DNA of 64,000 nt from Phascolarctos cinereus (GCF_002099425.1 NW_018343953.1:7529501-7593500), one strand, 5' to 3'. Counted from the stretch's first letter, positions 1 through 12,079 are shown. Made by a program: numbers and translations. Notes: a model not told the origin generated them from the sequence alone.

Positions 1-1130
1 AAATTTTAAAAAAGAGAGAGAAAACAGTAGAGGAAATAGAAAATAGTAGAGGTACAGCTCTAGGTAAGGTGGCATCAGCTTGTGGAGGGCCTTGAATGCC
101 AGGCAAAGGAATTTGAATTTTACTTGGTATATGATCGGGAGTACCTGAAGATTTTTGAGTATTGATATGACCAAATCTATTCAAAAATAGGATTAATCTG
201 ACAGAATTATGAATAATCAATTGACCTGGGGAGAGAAGAGAGTTTGGGAGGTTTGTCAAAGGATTATTGCAGTGATTCAAGCCGGTAGTAATACAGGCTT
301 CTAGTAAGATGGTAATAGTGGGAACAGAGAGAAGGGAACAGATGTGAGGGAAATTTTGTCAGGGTTAAAATTGACAGGACCTGGTAACTGACTAGATAGA
401 AGTAAGGGAGAAGAAAGATTAAAAAATAACACCAAGACTAGGTGGACAGTGATGCTATAGATAGAAAAATAAAGGAAGATTAGAAGAAAGAAGTTTAGGG
501 ATATAAATAGGTGAGGTTCAAGCTCAGGACATGCTGAGTCTGAATTAACAATGGGACATCCAGGTGGAAATATCTTATATGCAATTAAAGATATGAATTT
601 GAAGACTGGGAGAAAAGAGCAGAGCTACAGAGATAGACTTGGGGTGATTGTTAAAGTCAAATAAATATTATTGCCAAAGTAGAGAATATAAAGAGAAGAG
701 GAAAGGGCCAAAGACAACCTTTGGGAACATCCACTTTAAGTGAAGAGAAACTACAGAAAGAGAGAGAGAGAGGTTTCTGAAGGCCAGACAAGATAGACAG
801 AATACCCAGAAACACCTGATAAGTCAAATGCTACAGAAACATCAAGGAAAATGAGGATTTTTAAAAGCTCACTGGATTCATGATTAGGAGGTTATTTATA
901 CCTCTAAGAGAGTAGTTTTAGTAGTATGATATGAAAGTTAGATTGCAGGGGGCTGAGGAGAGGGAGGTAAGGAAGAGGGGAAATTTTTTTCAAGAAGTTG
1001 GGCAGTGAAGGTATGGAGAGAGATCTTTGACTTGGTTAGAAAGGTCAAAGAACTTTTTTCTTATTGTTGTTGGATAAGGAAGCTGAGCTTTTTTGTAGGC
1101 AGATGGTAAGAAGCAAGTGAAAAAGCGGAA
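1..1130 (-). mobile_element. L2/CR1-clade LINE, antisense, reverse-transcriptase part
   Basis: The purine-rich text is a worn LINE read backwards. Near 803-830 the minus strand codes FLDVSVAFDLSG, matching the LDLSAAFDTVD catalytic motif of L2-type reverse transcriptase. GAGGGCCTTGAATGCCAGGC (about 85) is the antisense of the 3' LINE text seen in other copies in this window. It runs off the left edge. Confidence 0.65.
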
Positions 1131-1240
1131 TATTGAAGATCCCTGAAAAGAAGTTGATTTTGATTTCTCTGACTTGGCATTGAGCTATATTCATTCTTCA
1201 TCGAGGTTAGGTGCTGGCATATTTATATTCAACATGTTAC

Positions 1241-1271
<31 letters not shown>

Positions 1272-2950
1272 GAGAGAGAGACAGAGATATTCATATTCAA
1301 TATGCTATAACCAGCCTGCAGTATAATGTACTCATCGCTTCTCTCAGGTCATCTAAAAGCAGAGAGAACTGGATTTGAGACAATGTAGTAGGATTATGAA
1401 GTCTGATCAGTCCAGATTGTGCATTCACTATCTAGAAACTTCAAGAAATAATATGTCAGCCAAATGAAATTTAACCCTTCAACCTTTTTTTTTCTTTAGT
1501 CCCCAAATATGGTGGAGATATATCAAATTGGATATAGCTAAGGTCAGACCTCTATGATCTATTAATAGAAACCTACTTCCCAGTTGATATTGATCTTCAT
1601 CAATATTCAACTAACAACACACATTCTTTAAGAACAATATTTTAAATAATGGAATTGTAAATGGGGTAAGGAACAGCGGAGAATATAAGGGAAGACAAGA
1701 GAAAAGATTAAGAAATGAAGCATTCTTCTGAATATATTCCTCTTGACTTGCCATTGTCATGTTAGTGACTTTAATATTGACACAAAAAACCAGTTGACCT
1801 ACATATGGTGCTGATCATTTAAAAGTCTCTTTCAGTGTGAACCCTGTTAGAATAGAAAAGGTATATGTGGATTACAACTCCAGCTTGAAGCAGGATGTTT
1901 ATTGGGCATGTTTATAAGGTCAATTTCTCATATCTGGGGTGCCTGGGACATTGATGACGTCTTTACTTTTAATTATGATCTGAACAAATACAAACAGTAC
2001 AGGACCTACTTACAGTAAATATAACTGAGGTGTTTTCCAAAATCATGTGTCCTTTTTCAACTATGTACAAAAATCAAGCCAGATAAAAATAAGTCAAGAA
2101 GATTCATTCTTTTTTTTTTTCTTATCCTTCTTCACTATTAAAAAAAAATCTTGAGTTAGAAATAGTGGAATGAAGCCTTTCATTTTTCCTTTCCTCCAGC
2201 ACATCATACTCATTAAATGTCTGTTGAAAGAAAAACTCAGTGTTATCCAGATACCCAATGTAGCCTAGAGATTGTCTCCCACTGCTCTGCATGACAAGAC
2301 TCTCCACTCCAAAAACCTCCTTTTCTTTTTTTGTATCTTCTTTTTCTCCTTCTTCCCTTCTCTAGAAGAAATAGATGAAAGGATGGATCTCTATGTATAT
2401 CTGTGTACCCAGAACAATGGGATGGTCTTCTTCTAGAGTCTAGACACATAAACACATTTCTCCCTTCCATGCTATCCATTTGCCAGTATAAATGCCATTC
2501 ATTCACCCTAAGTATTACTCCTTATGAGTCTTTAGTAAAGTCTCCACTTTTCAGAACCTAGGCCCTCTATTGGTCAGTGACCAAAAGTGCCTGGGCTCTC
2601 ATGGTCAGTAAGAGAGCCCCAGAGAAAGGTAATAATAATTAAAAGATGTAGCTTCGACTTGAGGTCCCTATATGCCAATACCTTCCTTTTCTATGCTTTC
2701 TTTTTCCTCTTCCTTTCTTTCTTCTTTGTTTTAAATGTATAAATGGGCTTCCTCGGCCCAGAATGTTAAGAAATTGCTAATCCCTGTTTCTGAGTGACCT
2801 GCTTTTGAATTTCCCTTGGATTCACCACTCTTTTTTTCTTAGTCTTCTTCCTCTCAATCTTCCTCTTTACTTTTCCCTGTTTCACCTTTCCATTAACTCA
2901 TCTTGAAACCAGTATGTAGTCCTTGAATAAAAACAAAAACTGCAGGAAAG
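1131..2950. other. CHGB intron, no feature recognised
   Basis: AT-rich sequence with a microsatellite (1238-1287) and pyrimidine-rich patches at 2105-2360 and 2695-2880. I looked for the N-terminal CHGB exons (signal peptide, Cys-loop) and did not find them. Confidence 0.5.
1238..1287. repeat. (TA)n then (GA)n microsatellite
   Basis: About 27 bases of alternating TA followed by a GA run. Confidence 0.95.
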
Positions 2951-2954
2951 TGAG

Positions 2955-3350
2955 AATCATAGAAATTTAGAATTTTCAAAACTACAGAGTCTTAGAATTG
3001 GAAAGGATTTTAGAGATCACCTAGCCCAATCTCCCAATCATTCTACAGCAAAGATCCCTTCTATATCAAAGACTAACTTTTGACTGATATCTGTAATGCT
3101 CCAATTGATACAACATAATAACTCACATATACATACTGTTTTAAGGTTCATAAAGCACTTCGATCAAAACAATCCTGGGAAATGGGTAAGGCAAGTATTA
3201 TTATTTTCATTTTACAGATGAATAAACTGAGGCTTACAGATGTTAGGTGACTTTCCCAAGAACAAATAGTTAGTAAGTATTGGAGCTTGGACTCAAACAC
3301 AGATCTCCTGACTCCATTTCAGTCCTATTTCCTCTATACCATAATGCTTA
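2955..3350 (-). mobile_element. MIR-type SINE pieces
   Basis: TCATAGAAATTTAGAATTTT and TTAGAGATCACCTAGCCCAA (2955-3060), then a reverse MIR with TAAAGCACTT, CATTTTACAGATGAATAAAC and AGGTGACTTTCCCAAGAAC to about 3345. In the CHGB intron. Confidence 0.7.
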
Positions 3351-4384
3351 TAAATTAGATGGCATTTTTGGTTATTCTAGTGACTTTGAAATTAGGGTAA
3401 TTGTGGAACTTGTCACAACTTAATTTTGTGGTTCAGTATTTCATTCCCCAGAGGAGAATTCTTAAGCCTGTGAGCTGTAATTGCAGCCTTCATTTATTAT
3501 CATCTGCTATGGCTTACAGCTAAATTTAGCAGGGAGTATTACAATTTGGACACTATTGCTTCAAACAAGAACCTTTTTAACTGGAGAAAAATTCAAAACA
3601 AAACATCTTTTGTGTTTAAGTTAATCATAGAAACTGTTCTTGCATCATTCAGAGGAAAGTTTCACTTGAAAGCAGAGTTGTGCCCTTAACCTCCCTCTGG
3701 CCATGATCAAAGACTACTCACACCCACACTTAGTATGAAACAAGCCCTCTACCCTAGGATCACCATTCAACCCTACTAATAAATGCTGCTTTTATTGATT
3801 CTCAGACTTTACAGACTCTGAAATTTGCCTGTATCTTGAGAATGATACTTTTCCTACCTTAATTTTTTTCTGCTTAGCTAGCTGGACCCTCCCATTCCCT
3901 GTGATGATGTTAAACTTCCAAGCCAACAGAACTGAAACTGATAATGCAACCATCACAGTTGCAGCTGAATGTAATCTACAGCAAAGAAGAATAATTAGAA
4001 TGATAAAATTTCCATTGCTTTGTAAAATATATAAGCTAATGGTCATTATCATGCCAGCTTATGTGCTAAGGAATGGGAACAATACTACCTGAGCAGCCTC
4101 TGAGCTCAGTGGGATGTCTGAAAGGATATTTTTGCAGTTAACTCTTCCTAAGATGTTTGCTTGGTGGCTCAGAATGTAAACGATATTACAAATTGCCATG
4201 GAAAGGGAAACAATAACCATTCGGAGCCAACTAAGAGAAAATTGTAACAGATTAAATGTATTTTCCTTTTTAGTCAGATTACTATGCAATGCTATGGAAG
4301 AATGTATGTAGATTTGAGGAAATATTGTGATCCTTGGGGACAAGATGGAAAAATGGAGATTGCATGATAGATACCTAGATTCAT
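3351..4384. other. CHGB intron, no feature recognised
   Basis: Small open frames of 63-94 codons on both strands, with no composition or motif that suggests coding. Confidence 0.5.
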
Positions 4385-5335
4385 AGCTAATTGAATAATA
4401 GTAGCCAAAGAATGTTGATTAATAGATCAGTATCAGCCTAGGAGGCTTGCTATCCTTGACCTTATCCTATTTAACATTTTCATCAGCAATTTGGAAAAGG
4501 ATATGTGGCAGATGTATCCAATTTACAAATGCCACAAAACCTGGAGGAAGCAGCTTATATGTTGAAGGACAGAGTTGTTTTTTTCCCCAAAAAGGACAGG
4601 GTGATTTAATGAACCAGTTCTAATAAGATGGCATTTAATAGGGTTAACTTTTAAGCCCTGTACTTAGGTTCAACAAATAAATTGACAAGGGTAGACTGGG
4701 GAGAAATATGGTTTAATAGCAATATACACAGGAATTTTATTTAGGAATATTTTTAGGAATTGTAATTGATGACAAGCCTACTTTGAACCAATATTGTACT
4801 GTTTTCTAAAAAAAGTTAACATCTTTATATATAGTATCCAGAATGCAGGAGGTAATAGTACCACTCTGCTCTAGGCTTGTCACATATTTATCTAGTGTTG
4901 TGCTAAATTCTGAGCATCACATATAAAAGGGATATTGGTAAATTGGAACATGTCCAGAAGAAGAAGCCCAGGATGATGAGGACTCTTGAAATTGTCACAT
5001 GAGGAACATCTGAAAAAACTAGTGCTACTTAGCTTAGAAAAGAAAAGACCTAGAGGAAAGGGGCTACACCCTAGCTGTCTTCAAATATTTGAAGGGCTGT
5101 TGTGTGAAAGAGGGATTTGACTAATTGGTAGGTCCATCAGATATAAGTGAGGCCGTATGAGTGAAAGTTTTAATGGCACAAATTTCAGCTCAATTAAAAA
5201 AAGGGGGGGTTTCTAACAACTAGAGCTCTCTGAAAACTGAATGAACTATTTTACAAGGTAGCAAGTGACCTTTACTGGACATTTTTCAACAACGTCCCTT
5301 TTTGTCAGAGGGTTTCCATCTCTTCTTCAGTTATC
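4385..5335 (+). mobile_element. L3/CR1 LINE, sense, 3' part
   Basis: TTGACCTTATCCTATTTAAC and ATTTTCATCAGCAATTTGGA code the LFNIFISNLEK region of CR1-type reverse transcriptase. GGAACATGTCCAGAAGAAGA, TTAGCTTAGAAAAGAAAAGA and TCAAATATTTGAAGGGCTGT are the usual 3' landmarks of L3/CR1. Confidence 0.75.
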
Positions 5336-6090
5336 ATGTCCTAACTCTTAGGTGCTATCTACATAGTGCAAAAGAAGAGATTAGTTCATTGCCCTAATTA
5401 ATTTGATGATTATAGATAGATTACCAAAATAGATCACTTGGGGGTAGAGAAGAAGATTTATTTGGGCACTTGAATTATACAGATTGGCTGTTTACCTTGA
5501 TTAAATTTAGTTGATCTGTGATCATATCTCCATCTTACTTAATAATCTTTCTATTCCTAGGATCAGGATGAATACAATAAAGAATAATCCTGAGACTCAT
5601 GATAGAGACACACACAAATAGAGATATGAGTATTAATATATTTGACTTTGCTGAGATTCAGGATGCTCATCTTTAAAAAAGGGACTGATCCCTTCTAGTT
5701 CAAAGATGATTCTAATTCTATATTTGAATTTTGATATAACCTATACTCTTTCTGCTAATAAAATGGAATGAGGGAAGAAAAAAGAAATTTACAAGACAAC
5801 TGTATTATATATTTAAAAGGAATAGCAAGTTGTACATAATAGATTTACATTTTCGTGTGCAATCATCTTTTTTATTATATTGTGTTTGGAAATGCTTGTT
5901 TTTGACCATAAATTGAAAATAAATAAATAAATATAAAAAAGTAAAGAAAAAAACAGAAAGGTACTCAGAGGCCATTTACTTCAGTCTATATCTCAGCAGC
6001 CTCAGGATATACGGAAGTCAAATGAGTAATTATTGAATAGTTTGAAACAGATTATGAGTTATACTGTGTTCTTTGAAATTTTTATTTTAG
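5336..6090. other. CHGB intron up to the large exon
   Basis: AT-rich, with an A-rich tract AATAAATAAATAAATATAAA at about 5919. The segment GGAAATGCTTGTTTTTGACC plus A-rich tail resembles GAAATGCTTGTTTTATTCCA at 8681, so both may be 3' ends of one unidentified retrotransposon family. Confidence 0.45.
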
Positions 6091-7865
6091 GTGGGCAACA
6101 GGACAAAGATGAGACAGAAAATGAAAGTGAAAAGTCCAAATTTGCAGTAAGGTTGTTAAGAGACCCAACTAATGAGGAAACTCATGTACCTATGAGTTTA
6201 GAGGAGGAAAACCCAGCAGAGGAAGAGTCTAAAAGGCAAATGGAAGAAGACACAGCAAAGCTCCAGCAGGAGGAAGAAGATAAAGAAGAAAGAAGAAAGT
6301 ATCAACCAAGCTTTCATCTTCATGAAGACCAAAGCCTTAAAGAGGCAAGAAAGCATCAGCCTGAAAATAGCAACGAGAAAGAAAAGGAAAAGGTAGAAGG
6401 GGAAATTGAGATATATAAAAAAAGTGATCACAGTGAAGAAGGAAGTCAAGAGAAACCTCTCTTTGAAGAGTCAGCGGAGGTTCAAAATACCTTTCTTGAC
6501 AAAAGAAACAAAGCCACAGCTAAGAACAATGAAAAGTTTGCAGTCAAACATAATAGATACTCTGTAGAGCATCCTGAGAAGACACATAGCCAGGAAAGAA
6601 GCAGCGAAGAGAGTGAAGAGGAGAGTGAGAGTAATAGTAGTGAAAAACGTGGCTGGGAGCCTAAAAATCAACATGGAAGTGTAGAATCAGATGAAAGTGA
6701 AGATGCTTCTGTCTCTGAAGTGACCAAACGTCGGTTGAAACCAAGACACCATCACAGGAGATATAGACTGGATCAGTCCTTTGAAGAGAGAAAGGCTCAC
6801 TCTGAAGAAAGAAGAAACACACTTGAATCCGAGGAATCAAATGAAGATAAGGACCATTTCTGGGACAAGAGAGGCCACCACAAAAACAATTATGAAGATT
6901 TACAGGAGGAACCAAGTTATGGTGAAGAGAAGGGGAATTACCACGGGAGCCACAGTTTTGATGATCTTGAGGAAGAAAGATATAGTGACAGGGCAAGTGA
7001 AGAGTACAGAGCTAAGAGACATCACAATGAGGAGAGCCAGGAAGAAGAAGAGAAAAGAAACAATCACAACAGACAAACTGAAGAGGTGGGACATCACTAT
7101 GATGGAGAAAGTGAGGAAGGGAGGCACTTTGATGAGGACAAGAGCCGTCATCATGGAGACAGAGAACAAGAACCAGGTGTTCATTCCACTCATGGAAATA
7201 GAGATGATAAAAGGTATCCCAGTGAAAGACAACATTATGCAAAAGAAAGCAATGTGGACAATGAAAGGAGGCATCCTAGGGGGAGGAAAGAGCAAGACCA
7301 AAGCTATTTAGACCATGATAAGAGAAAGAGTGAGGAAGGTGATATAGGAAAGTGGCAGCAGAGAGAAGATGAAGATGGTGAAAATAACAGAGAGGAAACA
7401 AGGTTTCAAGAAAAAGAGTTTAATACCCATCATGAAGAAGAGAAAATGAAGAGATTAGGGATTCCATACAGTCCTTATTATGAACCCCTCCAGTGGAAGA
7501 ACAGACATTTTGAGGAAAAGGACAGGACGAGTGATCAGTTTCCCAAGAATGAAGAGGAAAACAGATCTAGCCTGAATGAAAAGACTTTCTTCCCTGATTA
7601 CAATGATTATGACTGGTGGGACAAAAAGCCATTTGTAGAAGACATCAATCAGGAGCATAATGAGAAGAGAAATCTTGTCAGCATCCCCAAATATGATCTG
7701 AAAAGGCAATATGACAGAGTTGATGAACTTGCTCAGCTTCTCAATTACAGGAAGAAGTCTGATGAATTTCCAGAATTCTATAACTCTGATGAAGACATGA
7801 GAAAACACCAGATGGTCAGAAATGAGAATGGTGGCCTCGGTCAGAGGCCTCTGACAGAGGAGGAG
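6091..7865 (+). CDS. CHGB: CHGB large coding exon (exon 4 in the human numbering)
   Basis: A pyrimidine-rich tract ending TTTTATTTTAG at 6090 is the acceptor, and GTATGG at 7866 is the donor. The reading frame is open for 1775 bases. Its first two bases complete a codon begun in the upstream exon (phase 1). The open frame can be extended left to an ATG at 6033, but that ATG is intronic and is not a start. About two thirds of the exon is purine-rich Glu/Lys/Ser code, which leaves long meaningless open frames on the opposite strand. The exon carries most of the peptide-processing sites of the protein. Confidence 0.95.
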
Positions 7866-10172
7866 GTATGGCCTTTGAATTTTATTTGAAAAAGTTAGTC
7901 AATGTTTAATGACAGATGGGTCCAAGAATACCTGATAGTAGCAAATGGGGGAAATTAAAGGGAAGAAAATTTACAGAGGGAATTTGCTTCTCCATAGAGT
8001 ACAGTCTCCTCCTAAGCTTGATTATGTAAGTGTATGTTTGGGGTGTTGGGAGAAAATAGGGAGGGCACAGCTACATAAACAAGGCCCTTATTTACACACT
8101 ACCTCTCTCCTACTGCTTGATTCTTGTTTATTTCACAGTGCATTAGTGCCTTCAGCCCTAAAGGAGACACAGATTATGAAAGCGGGTGAACTGAATTTGT
8201 TTGCTAACTGGCTAACAGTTCTTGTGAAAGACAAAGGAAATTGATATAGTAAAGTAGAATTTCAAATTTGTGGAGATCATTTTTTTATTGAAGCTATTGC
8301 ATCCTGCCTAAGCAATGTGCCTTTTCCTTATTGATTCACATAGAATGAATAAATAAGATTGATGGCATGTAATCCATGCAGCTTATCAGATTTGAGGGGT
8401 GGGAGTGGGAGTGGATCCAGACATGCATTTTCATTGCTGCAGATAAGAATACCAATGCAGATTGGCAAGTGCTTTACAAAAGATGTGGAGTTATCTGTAG
8501 CACTGAGAGGTTGTATGTTCCCCAGAATCGCACAGTTATTATGTCAGAGGGAAGGCTTGAATCATGTCTTCCTGACTGTGATGATAGCTCTTAATCCACT
8601 ACTCCATGCTGTCCCTGGGTATTAAAATTACATGGGATTTCAGAGGACTTAGAAAGAAATAATCTAGTACTATGTTATAGAAATGCTTGTTTTATTCCAT
8701 AAGTTAAAAATAAATTTAAAAAAAAAGAAAAAAGTAATCTAAACCACAGACTCTATATTCTCCCCTTTGTCAAGAGCCATTTCTGCAAATACACACCAAA
8801 GCATATGATGTAATGGACTCTTAGGGACACTTGCCACTCATAATGGAGTTCTATGGGAGCCTTACCTACTGTGGCCTTTTAAAGACTAGTGCTTACTAGG
8901 GGTATAAAATGAGTAAGAACAAAAATGTTTTCAAGGTAGAGAAACAGTGGCCATGGGAAATTTGTGCAAATTAAGAAACGTGTGTGGTGGGGGAAAGGGT
9001 GGTGAAATATCCTGTCACAAAGCTATTTTGCCAATAGAGGTTTGGAAACCATTTATTCAGGTTTTATTTAATCATTACAGAGAATTCTCCACTTTTTCAA
9101 GGTGGGATTCTTCATTTTTCTCTCTGCTCAAACTTCTTAACACATTTCAATTTAGATAGAAACCATCTTCCAAACACCTGGTTGGAAGTTCATAGCTACT
9201 ATTTTACCATGTTACCAACTGGGAAAGAAAAAGAGGAAATCCTGAAGGCGTCAGTGTTTGCATTCACCATGGTTACTATTTTATAACTATTTGGAGCAGT
9301 ATATCTGACTTTCCCTAAGTTTTCTCAGGTTCTTCCAGCTCCCAGTTAGAGAAAATTGAAGGCCCAAAGTCAATTCCCAAAGAATAGCATTAGACAGAGT
9401 ACTTTAGAAATATAACCTCCTCTTCATGCAACCAGAAGTTTGGAAGAAACCTCTAGGACAGGGCTTCTTAATCTTTTTTATGTCATGGACCCCTCTGGCA
9501 GCCTAATGAAGCCTATGAACCATTTCTCAGAATCATGTTTTAAAATTCATAAAGTAAAATATGGAGGATTACAAAGGAACGCAATTATATTTAAAGAGTT
9601 AATTAAAAAATTTTTTTTAAAGTTCATGGATCCCAGGTTAAGAATCCTGTTCTAGGGATATTTTTGTATCCATTCCCTAGTCCCAGCAGGTCAAATCTAT
9701 CTCACAAAAGAAGAGCTAAAACTTTACTTGTAGATCTTTTCAAGGACTAGGGAAGTATAGAGTGACTAAAAGGGCAATAAAGAATGAATCAGAAGATTGT
9801 CACAACCTATCTGTGTGACTTTAGGGAAATCACCAACTCTCTGAACAGAAGTTTTTCCATTTGTAAAATGGGGGACAGACTCATTTATTTCTAAAGTCCT
9901 TCCATTTGGAAAGTTTTAAGGTCTTATGCTAGAAAGGGTAGAAGATGGCAAGCAGAATGATCTGGCCCCAGAGATTAGAGGTTCAAGCCTGCTTACTTTT
10001 ATTTAACCCATCCATCTCAAACCTAGGGCTAAACTTGTGTTTAGATCTCATATTCCTTGGTCTAAATCCTCTTTCTAATTTTTTACAGGAGAAGGAACTA
10101 GAAAACTTGGCTGCAATGGACATGGAACTTCAGAAAATAGCGGAGAAATTCAGTGGTACCCAGAGAGGGTGA
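6091..10172 (+). CDS. CHGB: CHGB, chromogranin B (secretogranin-1), 3' part of the gene
   Basis: Chromogranin B is an acidic secretory-granule protein that helps load dense-core vesicles and is cut at dibasic sites into peptides. The visible coding sequence is join(6091..7865, 10089..10172): 591 whole codons after a split codon, then 27 codons and a stop, about 619 residues (human total remembered as 677). The polypeptide is very rich in Glu, Lys, Arg, Ser and His, with many KR, RR and KK cleavage sites. Segments that identify it are [10 protein letters not shown] near the start of the exon, [33 protein letters not shown], and the C-terminal [20 protein letters not shown]. The signal peptide and the N-terminal disulfide loop are encoded by earlier exons that I did not find in 1-6090, so they should lie to the left. 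The next gene, TRMT6, is convergent. Identification is secure; the missing 5' exons are an inference. Confidence 0.96.
8430..8625 (-). mobile_element. MIR fragment, reverse
   Basis: GTGCTTTACAAAAGATGTGG, CACAGTTATTATGTCAGAGG and CTTGAATCATGTCTTCCTGA follow a degraded reverse MIR in the last CHGB intron. Confidence 0.6.
9455..9662 (+). mobile_element. hAT-like (Arthur type) non-autonomous transposon
   Basis: Starts CAGGGCTTCTTAATCTTTTT and ends CAGGTTAAGAATCCTGTTCT, inverted ends close to CAGGGGTTCTTAACCTG. Inside are TGGACCCCTCTGGCAGCCTA and AGTTCATGGATCCC. Relatives lie at 21425, 43030, 52745 and 55908. Confidence 0.65.
9770..9912 (+). mobile_element. MIR fragment
   Basis: CTGTGTGACTTTAGGGAAAT and TTTTCCATTTGTAAAATGGG are MIR core and 3' sequence, 180 bases before the last CHGB exon. 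Confidence 0.65.
10089..10172 (+). CDS. CHGB: CHGB last coding exon (secretolytin region)
   Basis: The acceptor TTTTTTACAG ends at 10088, and the frame joins the preceding exon in phase 0 (TEEE then [15 protein letters not shown]). The exon encodes 27 residues and a TGA at 10170-10172. Its C-terminal stretch corresponds to secretolytin, the antibacterial C-terminal peptide of CHGB. The end reads [10 protein letters not shown], where I remember the human protein as AEKFSQRG, so two residues (Gly-Thr) appear to be added before the terminal QRG. Confidence 0.95.
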   Translation, partial: EKELENLAAMDMELQKIAEKFSGTQRG

Positions 10173-10495
10173 CCACTCAGAGAGCAGTGGTATAGCGTTT
10201 CACAGCAGTGGGTAGCTTTAATATACATGCATTCATACTACCTAGTCTTGGCAGATGCTGCCACCAGAAAGTATCATTTACCCAAAGACAGTTAGTAGAG
10301 TTTACTGTTCACTCAGTGTATTCACACAGTTGGAAATGTCTTTATTGTTTTCTAGGATGCTATTGAAACTTGAATAGCATGAATTTTAGCATATAAACTT
10401 ATATTTGAATATGCTTTGTGATGAGTATACCACTGTCCTTCAGAAATATATTATGCCTCCTAACTTGAAAAAATAAAAAAAGTAACATAGGACCA
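10173..10495 (+). other. CHGB: CHGB 3' untranslated region with poly-A signal
   Basis: The AT-rich stretch after the stop runs to a canonical AATAAA at 10472-10477. Cleavage is expected 10-25 bases further on. A 3' UTR of about 300 bases is close to what I remember for mammalian CHGB. No repeat is recognised in it. Confidence 0.7.
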
Positions 10496-10802
10496 AATAC
10501 TTCATCTTTCTTGACTTTCTTTTTCTGTTAGGGGGGAGTATGATATTTAAGGGTCCTTTGGGTATATTTTGCCAGTAGACTGACACTGAAACAATCTGTT
10601 TAGATTTGATGATCTCCCAGGTAAAAAGTGGTGGGTGAGCCTCCTGAAGTTACAGAAGGCACAGGGTAGAGTGGCCTAATGGATGTATAACAGAGTCGTC
10701 AGACTCTGTGCCACCTTGTAGAAGAGACATCAAGTACTCAAAATGGTAAAAGCCATTTCAACAATCTCAACGTACAGTTTTAAAATCATTAAAGTTAGTA
10801 TT

Positions 10803-11038
10803 GTTGGTGTTGTTTAGTCAATTACTCATGTCTGACTCCTAATGATCCTAGATAGGGTTTTCTTGGCAAAGATACTACAGCAGTCTGCCATTTCCTTCTC
10901 CAGCTCATTTTACAAATAAGGAAACTGAGGCAGAGTTAACCCTTGCCTAGGATCACACAGCTAGTGTCTGAGGTCAGATTTGAATTCAGGTCTTCCTGAC
11001 TCTAGGCCCAGCACTCTATCCACTGTGCCACCTACCTA
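10803..11038 (-). mobile_element. Mar-1 CORE-SINE
   Basis: Reverse orientation: TTGCCAAGAA-type tail, GGAAACTGAGGCAGAGTTAA, inverted B box AGATTTGAATTC, and the end CACTGTGCCACCTA. Confidence 0.88.
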
Positions 11039-11054
11039 CACACATTTTTAATTA

Positions 11055-11245
11055 TTTAGGATTTGAGAAAGCAGTAGGGTATAATGAACAGAACACAAAA
11101 GCTGAGGGAGTTGTACATATGAATACCCAGATCCACCACACTTAGCTGAGTCACTGGAGGCAACCTGCAACTCCGGTCCACCTTGTTATAATGAAACAGA
11201 GTAAATAAGCCCTATGATTCTTCCAGGCTCCAAAATTCTAAGATT
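11055..11245 (+). mobile_element. MIR-type SINE, degraded
   Basis: AGCAGTAGGGTATAATGAAC, CTTAGCTGAGTCACTGGAGG and CCTATGATTCTTCCAGGC fit a poorly preserved MIR. Confidence 0.45.
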
Positions 11246-11884
11246 CTTTCTTTATTTATTACCTGCCAGTGCATTTCATGTTAGCACTTCCAGAGTTCTC
11301 TCTTTGCCAGTTTTGGTTCAAGTTTGAAAGAGGCGAGGTGGCAACTGACAGGTAGTGAGGCCTGGGGATTAGAGATGGATTCACTTGTCCATGTTTGCTC
11401 TCCTCCATCACACATATCAAGAATTGGCAGCATTGGCAAAGCCAAGTTTTTTTCAGGTTACCTTTCTAAAAGTGTTAGGAGGATAAATATTTAACCAGGG
11501 AAAAATAGAGCTACTTAAATGTGCTCATGCCCTGACACTCAGAAAGCCAAGTAAGCAATCTGACAACATATTATCCTAACCCAAATAATTATCAGTTAGT
11601 TATAAATACTGCCTCACCTTAAATGAAACCCTGAAGACAGTCATTTAAATGTCATTTTTAAAATCAATTCCTTTTTTTTTTAATTGACTAATTACAGAAA
11701 GATCCCAACCCTTTTCTCATTACTTCCAACTGATGGCTATTCTATGATACATCAAACAGTGTCTGTGCACATGCTCACACACATACCCCTCCTTTTCCTT
11801 TGCAGGGCATCCAAAAGCCAAAACAGTGGTTGCCCGAATGGCTAATACAGGAAAAAAAACTAAACTGGAAGGCCAAGAGTTAGT

Positions 11885-12009
11885 AGGAGGAGGGAGAAGG
11901 AGAAGAAATAGAGAAGGGGAGGGAAGAGGGAGAGAGATGGGAGAGGAGGAGACACAGGGGGAGGAGAGAAGAGAGAAGGAAAGAAGGAAAAAGGGAGAAG
12001 GGGGGAGAA

Positions 12010-12076
<67 letters not shown>
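11885..12076. repeat. Purine-only GA-rich tract, about 190 bp
   Basis: Imperfect GAGAGG/GGAGA repeats become pure (GA)n at 12008-12075. Open frames of 80-154 codons on both strands (Arg/Glu or Leu/Ser repeats) are products of the low complexity. Confidence 0.95.

Positions 12077-12079
<3 letters not shown>

Noticed and set aside
6033-6090. ATG at 6033 as a CHGB start
   Set aside because: The 19 codons before 6091 are intronic, include the acceptor tract, and do not resemble CHGB.
6198-7808. Open frames of 67-133 codons antisense to the large CHGB exon, and a 176-codon + frame at 6781-7311
   Set aside because: Shadows of a strongly purine-biased coding exon; Leu/Phe/Ser-rich or Lys/Arg-rich products mirror the Glu/Lys code.
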